Shown here: positions 34,340 to 44,249 of the stretch, piece after piece
Numbering within the stretch: position 1 is the first letter of the stretch
How the letters are laid out: each line of letters begins with the position of its first letter
From: Hybos culiciformis
Taxonomy: Eukaryota; Arthropoda; Insecta; Diptera; Hybotidae
NCBI GenBank assembly: GCA_964007475.1
Contig: OZ023273.1
Location: 74,487,524 to 74,551,523, forward strand
Reading direction: 5' to 3'
Length of the DNA stretch: 64,000 nucleotides
Notes under the pieces: model-generated
Database searches by the model: none
What the model saw: only the letters and a program-made list of their open reading frames with translations
What the model was told of the DNA's origin: nothing
Program-made: the position numbers and the translations under genes

Positions 34340-34728
34340 TAGCGGACCAAATTAAATGTCAAATCGATTTTTTTCTACGATGGGGATTTTTTGACTTGCA
34401 GAAAAGGGAGATCTACGTTTGAAACGCACTCAAAATCCAACATTTGAGTACGTTCCATAAGTATTTGGGTCTTGTACGTAGAATCTCCCTTTTCTGCAAA
34501 CCAAAAAATTCCTGTCCTAGAAAAAAAACCGATTTGACATTTAATTTGGTTAAATCTGCTAAGATCATATACTTCATTAATTTTATAAGGGCATATCTTT
34601 CAATGCGTCATATTTCATTTTTTACATTTTTAACAAAGTTCCAGAAATCAATGTTATTTCAAAATGAAAATGAAAAAGAAATGTTTGAAAATAATGAAAT
34701 AAATACAAAAATTAAGTTAATTTTTTTA
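34340..34728. repeat. Second copy of the segmental repeat block
   Basis: Continues the duplicate of 32139-32530 after the foldback insertion. The copy is broken after TTTTTTAGCCG (34733), where about 1.8 kb of other sequence intervenes before the homology resumes at 36553. Confidence 0.7.
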
Positions 34729-34758
34729 GCCGACTGTAGCAAACTGTAGCCGACTATA

Positions 34759-35355
34759 GTATCGTCTGCTGAGAAATGAAACAATGTAAGATATTTATAC
34801 GTCATTATTAGATAATAGCACCTTTCGATTCCTCGTATTCGATTTTATAAGTACAACTATTTTGCAATATTCTAAATGTTGATTAAAATGTGAAAATGTG
34901 AATTAGATGAAAATTCAAATATTGTATAATTCACTTTTGCTGAATTAAAAAAAAGAAACAGTGTAAGATATGTTTACGACTTTCTATTTTTAACATAAAA
35001 CTTTGATGAAAATTAAAAAGAACTTATAAATCTGTACATTATTTTCCAAAAAAATTTTATTTGATTTTTTATTTTTCAAAAAAAAAAAACGAATCGCTGT
35101 ATACTACTTTTACATTATTTCTTTCAATACCATTCCATGAGTTAAAATGTTATTAAAGAACTTAAGAATACAGGACGTTGTTTTAAAAATCAACAAAAAA
35201 GAATTTTCTTTAAACAAGAAAGTAAAATGCTGTATAAAGAGTATAAGTTACTTGATATTGTTGCATACGTTGTTTTAATTTTTAAATCTTTAAACTAAAA
35301 TTACTCGAAACTATACTTTTCATTATACATTGTTTCATTTCTCAGCAGACGGTAT
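34759..35355. mobile_element. TIR element with GTCTGCTGAGAAATGAAAC ends, TA TSD
   Basis: The left end GTATCGTCTGCTGAGAAATG and the reverse complement of the right end (ATACCGTCTGCTGAGAAATG) agree over at least 28 bp. TA flanks both sides. The inverted duplicate of this locus at 28270-28935 lacks the element. A TA duplication with a non-coding AT-rich interior suggests a Tc1/mariner-type MITE; the superfamily is inferred. Confidence 0.75.
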
Positions 35356-35359
35356 TATG

Positions 35360-37750
35360 TCAATATAAAAAAAAACCTACATAAAATTATAAAGTATATG
35401 GTTAGAAATAAATAAATAAAACTTTCTTGTAAAATAATTTTATTTTAAACAAATTTAAGAATTCTAATTACTATAAAAGTTAATTTCAAATAATATTAAC
35501 AATAATGAATTCGGAAAAAAGAAACATAATTGCTAATAATTAGTAGATATGTAATAGATTCTGAGTTTAAGACCACTTAAAAGTTGTCCTAGAAAACGAT
35601 TTGTTATGGGAAATTTTAAATTTGTCTTTACAGATTTATTAAAAATAAAATAGAGTTTCGGAACGATTTTTTGCAGAAATTATTGTGGATATAGAATTTT
35701 AGCTGTCAAATTGCATCGTTCCTTAATTCAAAAGTCTACCGATGGTAGTTTTATAGTACGTTCAGTAAGTACCGATTGTCCGTAGCTAAGGAATTCCCTT
35801 TTCTGCAAAATCCTGCAAATAACTTCTGCAAACCCCTACGATAAGGACAGCTGTGACATTTCATTTTAAAATCATATACATTAAATAAATTTATGGGCAT
35901 ATTGAAATGTGTCATTTGTTCTATTTCAAATTTTGAAGAATTATTTGTAACATTTATTAATAATATGCACGTATATTGTTTAAGGAAATACAAATTTGAT
36001 GAAATTTCAAAAATTCTGCCTTTTTTTAAATGTTTTTAAGGTAACACATAAAAATTATGAAAAATAAAACTTACATAAATACAAATTGTCTAGTAAAATG
36101 CATGAACAAAAATTGATTTAATGTATTTTTTTTACATATAATTCTGTTTCCTACTCTGTATTGAATCATGCTGAATATTGCTTACAAGTTCTTTAATAGA
36201 GCAAAAAAGTACGAACAATTTACTTTTTTAAAAGAGATCTTGCCTCACTTCAACATGAATTATTACTTCCTATTCACTAGTGGTTCACCGATGAAAAAGT
36301 ATTTTTATTTCTGAAACTACTCTCATGCTATTGGTGAACAAATATTAAAAGTACAAAGCACCTGACCTTCTTATTAACGTCTTATTAACATTATGCTAAT
36401 GTATGTTGCCGTTCTCTCTTCTTTACGAAGTTTCTTAATATTTTCTTGTTGTAGCGAATTTTTATTTAAAAGATAAAATGTTTGATATCTCGAAAACTAA
36501 GGAAGATATCGAAAATTTTTAATTAATTTGCATAATTTATTGAAAAAAAATCGTCATTAGGAACGAGAATAGCTATGTGGTAAAATGTAAACAAGAACTC
36601 GGTATAAACCTTTTTAAAGTATATGGGTTGAACTAAATTTGATAAAATATGTAAATAAAATTAAAAATTTTATATTTTTATTAAACATTTTATATTTTAT
36701 TTAAAATTTTGTATTTTATTAAAATAAAAATATAAAATTTCAAATTTTATTTAAGAAAACAAAAAAATTTGTTAAAATTAATTTTTTTTGTTTGATTTTA
36801 ATCAAAATTATCAATGTCCTTAGCTAAGGCCAACTAAAAAGTACTCCCAGAATTCGGACTATTATGGGAAATTATAAAATTATAAACACTGAGTTGATGT
36901 GTTTGACAAAACAGATAAACATCTAAACATCTGCTTCTTTTTTCAACTTTAAAAACAAAAGTAAACAATTTTTTATACCTAAGAACCAGATTTCGAAATA
37001 AAAAAGATAAAAAAAAAACTGAATTAAAAAGCTTCCGATAATATGATACTTAAGACATTCTCAAGATTTGTCAGCAGTCTGGACAGTCTGAATCACGAAA
37101 ATAGTCAAGTCACTATAACTTAAAGATTATTACAAATTTAGGTTTTATTTCCGCATTAAGAAGTCTAAGGCCAATATAACCTAAATCCAAGCTTCGTCCC
37201 TCGTTTCAAGTTATCAAATATTATATAATTAACTTTAAATCTAACATGTCTGTACCACTAAAAAAAGAATCAAATTCAGCATTTGCTTTCTATCAAAGAT
37301 TAATTATTTTTTTGCTTTTTAGTCGGTCTGTGGTGATAAAAAAAAGTTATTTTTAAAAAGTTTTTTCTTTAATTTTATTTAGTCTTCTTTAGTTGGATAT
37401 AAACATTTACACCTAATAAATAACTTCAGGATGACTATCAATATTATAAATTTTCACAAGTTGATAACCTTATTGTTTCTTTATTGATTTATTTTTTCTT
37501 AACAATCGAAAGTATGAAATCAGCTCCTCTGAGTAGGCAACGAAGGATGTATTATTTTTTAAAGTACGTTATGTTTAAAAAGTTATTGGAATCTGTTTTG
37601 TCAGATAAAATAAATCTAAATGTAAAATTTGAAGTCAATCAAGTAAAGGAATGTGGTCGAAAACTCGTTTTCAAAATTTGACTGAAGCGTCAGACAAGCA
37701 AGCAAAAACAGACAAACTTTATAATAATATCTGTGTAATAAGGCGAACAC
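35360..37750. other. AT-rich stretch without recognised genes
   Basis: The first part (35395-35745) is the inverted counterpart of 28360-28750. The part 36553-36886 duplicates 32531-32855. Frames near 37484-37681 lie just outside the hAT element and show no recognisable domain. Confidence 0.5.
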
Positions 37751-38031
37751 TATACTGCAGAGGTTTCAATAACGTCGATCGCGATCTACCGGTCGATCGC
37801 GTAATGATTTTAGGTCGATCGCCAATAAATATTCATGTTTCAGATATTTATTTTCTTTCAAATTGCTATTTTCAATTTCAAGAATCTTAAAAATTACCCA
37901 ATTTTCCAAACATGTTGGCGCAATTAAAAAGTTCGGCTTCTACCTTCTATTAATTATGATAAAAATAAATATATCAAAGAAACTAAGAATTTTATTGAAA
38001 AATTTGGTAACCGTTTCGATGATTTTAAAAA

Positions 38032-38982
38032 GGGAGCGTCTACAGTTACGGCAAACGTAACTCTTTTTTTTTTTTTGAGAGTTACGGCAACCGTAGTCCT
38101 GTTGAAAATTGACCAAAGTTACGGCAAACGTAACTCTTTTTTTATTTTTAGAGGTACGGCAACCGTAATCCTGTTGAAAATTGACTAAAGTTACGGCAAA
38201 CGTAACTCTTTTTTTATTTTTAGAGTTACGGCAACCGTAATCCTGTTGAAAATTGTTTAAAGTTACGGCAAACGTAACCCTTTTTTTTTTGAGAGTTACG
38301 GCAACCGTAATCCTGTAGAAAATTGTCTAAAGTTACGGCGGACGTAACTTTTTTTTTTTTTTAGTGATTACGGCAAAGTTTTTTTTGAACATTATTACTT
38401 TTTTTTTAAATAAATAGTTGTTATGCTGAATGGGGGACGGCCGCCGCCTCCCCCAAACCCCCTAGGGCTTCTTTTTTTATTTTTATTTTGCTTTGGCGCT
38501 TCGCGCTTTTAATTCTTTTTTTTGTATTTTTGTATAACGATGTAAGGTTTTACTATTCTTGCATTTTTTGTATGACGATGTAAGGTTTTTACTTGTCAAT
38601 AACTTTCACATGTACACATAATTTATATTTTCTATTTTGTACACGTTTATAATTTTAATACTGTAGCCGAGAGGTAGAGTGGTAGAATGAAATGCTAAAG
38701 AACGAGGTTCGAATCCCGAAGAAAGTGTTAAGACAAAAAAAAAAGAAAAAAAAAGAAAAAAAAGAAAAAAAAAATTAAATAAATTTTTTTTTTTTTTCAA
38801 AAAAAAAAAAAAAAAAAATTGCCGTAACTTTAAGCATTACCTAAAAGTTACGGTTGCCGTAACTTAAAAAAAAAAAAAATAAGTTACGTTAACCGTAACT
38901 GTTAAACAAAAAAAAAAGTTACGTTAACCGTAACTGTTAAAAAAAAAAAAAAGTTACGGTTGCCGTAACTGTAGCCACTCCC
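38032..38982. mobile_element. GGGAGTGGCTACAG foldback element, copy C (reversed)
   Basis: Ends GGGAGCGTCTACAG and CTGTAGCCACTCCC with TTTTAAAAA on both sides (38023-38031 and 38983-38991). It is oriented opposite to copies A and B, so its tRNA-like module (38661-38726) reads on the plus strand. Nested in the hAT element at 37758. Confidence 0.92.
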
Positions 38983-39014
38983 TTTTAAAAAACTTGATAA
39001 TGTAGTTTTATTTA

Positions 39015-39517
39015 GAGAGCGACTACAGTTACGGCAAACGTAACTCTTTTTTTTTTTTTTGAGAAATACGGCAACCGTAATCCTGTTGAAAATTGACTAA
39101 AGTTACGGCAAACGTAACTCTTTTTTTATTTTTAGAGTTACGGCAACCGTAATCCTGTTGAAAATTGACTAAAGTTACGGCAAACGTAACTCTTTTTTTA
39201 TTTTTAGAGTTACGGCAACCGTATTCCTATTGAAAATTGTTTAAAGTTACGGCAAACGTAACTCTTTTTTTTTTTGAGAGTTACGGCAACCGTAATCCTA
39301 TAGAAAATTGTCTAAAGTTACGGCGGACGTAACTTTTTTTTTTTTTTAGTGATTACGGCAAAGTTTTTTTTGAGCATTATGACTTTTTTTTTAAATAAAA
39401 AGTTGTTATGCTGAATGGGGGACGGTTGCCGTAACTTTAAAAAAAAAAAATAAGTTACGTTAACCGTAACTGTTAAAAAAAAAATAAGTTACGGTTACCG
39501 TAACTGTAGCCACTCCC
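39015..39517. mobile_element. GGGAGTGGCTACAG foldback element, copy D (deleted)
   Basis: Ends GAGAGCGACTACAG and CTGTAGCCACTCCC with TTTTATTTA on both sides (39006-39014 and 39518-39526). The tRNA-like module is missing: the sequence jumps from GCTGAATGGGGGACGG straight to TTGCCGTAACTTT. It shows the module is not needed for insertion, or was lost afterwards. Also nested in the hAT at 37758. Confidence 0.9.
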
Positions 39518-39559
39518 TTTTATTTATGAGTTTAATAGCAATATTAAAGCAGAAACCAT

Positions 39560-39840
39560 TGCGAAAAACCTTTCAACTATTTTGATATTGATAACATTAC
39601 ACTTGAAGCAGAAATTATTACTTTGCAAAATGATATTTATACAAAAGCAAGAGCTTCCGAAGATAAATTCTGGAAATATTTAGCAGAAGATAAATATCTA
39701 AAAAAATTTGCTGAAAATTTATACACCTATTTTGGTTCGACATTATTTGTGCGAATCAGCATTTTTACAAATAAAAATAATAAAGTGGAAATACCGAACT
39801 AATTTAACAGACGAACACTTAGAATTTGGATCCCTACTTT
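39560..39840 (+). pseudogene. hAT transposase C-terminal remnant (ZBED5-like)
   Basis: Plus-strand frames give ITLEAEIITLQNDIYTKARA, FWKYLAEDKYLKKFAENLY, then after a frameshift CESAFLQIKI and KWKYRTNLTDEHLEF. The order and motifs match the dimerisation tail of ZBED5/GTF2IRD2-like hAT transposases. It belongs to the element at 37758-39912 and is too short to function. Confidence 0.8.
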
Positions 39841-40331
39841 TAGAAAAAGTAGATCGCAGAGGATTTTTACTGCGCGAAGTAGATCTTGTAGAAAAATCAG
39901 TTGACACCCCTGCTATACTGTATGTAGTATGAATATGAGTTCGCAAAAATTTTATTTTGAATAACAAAAAAGAAAATAATAATGGAACATACGGAAAAAA
40001 ATATTTGATATGAGATTAAGAAACCTATTTCTGAATTTGACATTTTTATAAAATTTTGTTTTTTTTTTTTGTTTTAACACAATTTTTTCTATATTTCACT
40101 CAAATTTTCTGAATTTTCGCTATTATTTCATGCATTTAACAAAAACTAAAAAGGTACATTTCACTTAGTGATTTATTTAAATTAAGAATTTTCTATTCTA
40201 TATTCTACATTAACCCCAATATTATTGTTGAAAATAAGGAAACCATATTTGAATATGAAGAAATAATGAAGGTGAAATTCGGCTTCATCTGAGAAATCTA
40301 ATATTTTCGTTATTTTACTACTAACATGCTC

Positions 40332-40499
40332 TCTTCGGGATTCGAATCTGCGTCGTTAACACACCACACAGACAATGTGTATACCAAATTTATGTTTTCT
40401 ATTTTTTATACTTTTTAAATTTCAATACCGAAGCTGAGTGGTTATAGTGCTGGCGGATTGTAATGCTAAGGACGCAGGTTCGAAACCCAAAGAAGGCAT
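40332..40499. repeat. Inverted pair of tRNA-like modules
   Basis: A minus-oriented B-box fragment (CTTCGGGATTCGAATCTGCG) lies at 40332-40357. A plus-oriented module (40426-40499) has A-box-like GCTGAGTGGTTATAGTGC and B-box CAGGTTCGAAACCC. Flanking sequence (TTATGTTTTCTATTTTTTAT) is shared with the SINE-like copies at 9267 and in the foldbacks. Confidence 0.55.
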
Positions 40500-41060
40500 A
40501 AGAAATAAAATTATAGAATTTAATAAAAATGATAAAAAAATTCTAATAAATAAAAAAAAATATTACAATTAAATAAAAAAAAAAAAATTCTTAGTTGCTT
40601 ATATAAAATAGCACCATTAAGGAAGTTTGTTAATTTCAGGAAATCAGCACCTGATTTTCTTCACACTAATGATTTTTAGGTTCTAAACAACACATTTTTT
40701 CCTTTTTGTAACACCAATTTTTCTTAATTCAGATAATTTTTTTTTCCGTGTAGATGTTTGTAGGTAAAACATGATAATACATTAAACATGCATTTATATA
40801 ACAAGCCAAATAGTCAGCATTTTAAATGCATGTCGGGTGACACATTTACCGACTGATAATATTTATTTATTTTTTTTAAAGTTCAATTTGCTCGGGGAAT
40901 AACAGATCTTTTATCAGGACAAAAAAAAAAACAACACAATTTAATGAAATCACTTAATTAGTTTTTAATGGAAAATATATGACGAGCAAAAATTCCGTTG
41001 TTTGAATTTTAGTTGAAATAATTTCTTCTGTATTATTTTTAGCTTCTTTCCTGCTATTGG
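40500..41060. other. Gene-free AT-rich stretch
   Basis: Starts with an A-rich tail behind the tRNA-like module. Nothing else is recognised. Confidence 0.45.
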
Positions 41061-41063
41061 AAT

Positions 41064-44000
41064 CAGGGGTAGAATTATGTAACTTTGTGGTCTTTGTGAC
41101 AATCGACAATTTCAAACACGATCAATTTCTATGGACAATGAAAATTATGCTTCACATATCTAATCATCATCGTCAATTTGAAATAAAAAGGTAGTAAAAC
41201 TCAATAAATATCTTGAAAGGATAACTAGTTTATAAAGTAAACCTTAATTTATAAAATATTTGTAAAATTTGTAGAGGAAAAGCGAAGAATTATATACCGA
41301 CTTTTCTAAAATTTTGTAGTCAATTGTCGATAAAAAAAATTTGCTTCCTTTAACTTAAATTATCGTGAATTGTCTATCAAAATAAAACGACAGCTATTTT
41401 TTGGTCGTTTCTATAATAAATGAACGTCGATTTGGCTGAAATTTGGGGAGGAGGTAGATGCGATGACTAAACCTCGAAATCCAACAGGATTTTTCCACGA
41501 AAGCCCCCGTTTCGGAAATATGACCCACCAAATTTTTCATATGTTTCTTATACAGGAAATTTTTTTTGCTCCTATTTGCCCTATTTTTGGAGAGGGGGTA
41601 GAGGAGGTGCCCCGAATGTCAAATCCAAACAATTTGGTGTGTATGAAAACTTTGGGGGCCATATCTCCGGAACGGAGGGTTTCCTGAAAAAATCCTCTTG
41701 GACTTGGGGGTTTGGTCACCGCCACTACTTCCCCACCAAGTTTCAGCGAAATCGAAGCTCAACACCCATCTGCACTTTAGCCAAATTCTCTACATTTTTT
41801 TTTTTTAAAACGATTAAACTAAAATTCGCGATCTTTTTACGTGAAGCAAAGAAATCGACATGGTCGCTTTTATGAACGAGGTCGACAAATATTTAAAATT
41901 TTTTTGGTTAATTTCTCAATAAAATTATGAGAAATGAATTTTCCAGCTTTTAAAATTACATGAAGCAAAAATTCGACAATTGTTAAAATTTGTGACAATT
42001 CGTCACCCGCATTCTATCTTGTTCAATGGACCATTTTTGACGAAATTGAGTTATAAATGCCAATATACTAATTTGGGGATGCTCTTTCGAATGGCATAAT
42101 CCGTTTTTTCGTATATTTTATCGATTTCGAGATATCGAGAACCATTTTGTTCAATGCGACATATTTCGAGGTAATTTTTTTGTGCAATATCCAAACAACT
42201 TTTTTTTTTGCATATTGAACATTTTTTGTTTGATTTCATTAAATTTTTTATTTATATTTATGCACGGTGCTATTTTGTTCAATATACCTTTTGAGTGGAA
42301 ACTTTGTTCTATGTCCACAAATTTTTAATTCTGACGACAAATCTTATTTTGTTCAATATCGCAAATTAGACGCTACTTTGTTCTATACCCGTTGTCCACG
42401 GAAAATGCTATATTGTTCAATATCCATTTTAGTTTCATTAATTTTGTATAAAATAGAACATTTTTTCTTTACATTTTATTTTTATCAGTTTACAATGCTA
42501 TATTGTTCAATATTTAACTTTTTCGTCATATTTCACATATTTAAGTATACTATTAAGAAGTTCTATCCAGAAATTTCTTTAAATATTATTGGAAAGCACT
42601 AGTTTTTAATAATAATTAAGAAAAAAAAATAATTAAATTGAATTTATTTCAAAACATAGAAGATAGCACGGGCAAATTGTCCAAAATAAACAAAAAAATT
42701 ACGAAGTGGCTGTAACTTGGTATAGACCTTTGAAAATGTACATATTTCAACAAACCAAGGAGTTCGTAGCCAAAAAAGGTGTGATGGAGTGGCCACGCTT
42801 TGCGGCACATGTAAATAATATAATTTCGTGATGTTTTTCATGTAAATCACTATAAATATTGACAAGTTTGGTAAATTTAGCATCCCAAGATCATAAATAA
42901 CAAGGTACTTTACTAAATTTTGATTCTGTCTATCATATTGCTGAAATAAACAGACAAAATCGAAAAATGATGTTTTATTCTAATAAATTCGATTTCTTGA
43001 AAAATATTAAAAGTTATAAATTGAAAATTCGTTCTCTGAGGTTTTCGAGGTCGCTGAGTCTTTTTCGATTATTTTATTCGATGTTGATAATTATTTTCAT
43101 CCATTTGTACATTTGTTTTCTTAATCCAACTGCTTCACTAGATGTGAGTAATATTCTGTAACAAAAAATACACATTCTGGTATTAATGAGATCAAGAGAA
43201 CAAGTAGATCAACGTTCTTGAAACAACAAATGTTCGAGCAATATTCGACATTTCTATTGCGGTTTTAAAAATAAGTGTATTCGCATCATCAATCGCTTGT
43301 TTTACCATGAATTTTCTATTTTGGAAAAATTTCGTTAACAATAAAACAATCTCATTTAATTTTTATCGTTTGACAAAAATTTATTTTGATTGACTGTTAC
43401 ACCCAGCTGAAATCGTACATTTGTAAACAAGCGGAGTAAAGCACACTGCTAAGTTTTAAATAGTTTAAACATGATTATTTTGTGCTTAGATACAGACACA
43501 GTATTTTAAAAACTTGATTGTCAAATATTGGGTCGAGCACACTATTGAATGCTTGGGACTCCTCGGATTCTTCAAAAGAATGTGTTTGTGTTGCAGATAC
43601 TTCACAATTTTTTTGTTTATTTGACCATTTTGGGCTTAATTTGCCTGTATTATTGTTAGAAATACTTTTTAATATTTTTTTGATTCATTTTATTATTAAT
43701 TTGTTTTATTTAACACTTTTCTAAATAAAGTTATTGAAAGATAATATTATTTGAATTAAATTTGTTCGTAAAATTTAAAAGGAATTGTTTTTCTTTTCTA
43801 ATATTTTCGAGTTATTATAGTGCATCTCTGTTCAATAAGATATAAGTTCTCTTAGTAAAGTTAATTTAAGAAGGTAAGTGCTATCTTGATCAATACCTTA
43901 AAATCAGTGTCCAATTTGTTCTATATCCACAAAAATTTAGTAAAACATTGTTTTATTAGGAGCTGTGTTCAATATTCATTTCGACTACTCTGGACATGTT

Positions 44001-44246
44001 TTTAAATATTTCAAAAGTTTCTGATCTGTTTGTGTATTGCCAAGCAGTTTTGTAAACTATATTAAACGGACTTTCGAAAATTAAATACAGTTTGACAAAA
44101 AATCTTGAAATAAAAGTGCAAACTTTGTTCAAACTTTAAAAATCGATTTCCCAACAATTTGATTTTTGGACATTGAACAAGATAGAATTCGGGTGACGAA
44201 TTGTCGATTGTCGACAGGTGACAATTGTTATATGATTCCACCTCAG
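41064..44246. mobile_element. Large TIR element with TTTTGTTCAATAT repeats
   Basis: The left end AGGGGTAGAATTATGTAAC pairs with the right end, whose reverse complement reads TGAGGTGGAATCATATAAC. Further in, both sides share GACAATCGACAATT, and ACAATTCGTCACCCG followed by TTCTATCTTGTTCAATG (about 41995 and 44190). Between them the motif TATTTTGTTCAATATCC or TTGTTCTATA recurs about ten times (42140-44000). A module with CCATATCTCC lies at 41490-41750. No transposase is recognisable and no duplication is visible, so the limits are approximate. Confidence 0.55.
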
Positions 44247-44249
44247 GAT

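Larger units (their letters stand above)
37758..39912. mobile_element. hAT element carrying two nested foldbacks, 8-bp TSD
   Basis: The left end reads CAGAGGTTTCAATAACGTCG and the right end ACACCCCTG. The octamer CTATACTG flanks both (37750-37757 and 39913-39920). The GATCGCGATCTACCGG block inside the left end is the type seen in ZBED5-like hAT elements. Two foldback copies (38032-38982 and 39015-39517) inserted later; without them the element is about 680 bp and keeps only a transposase tail. Confidence 0.92.
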
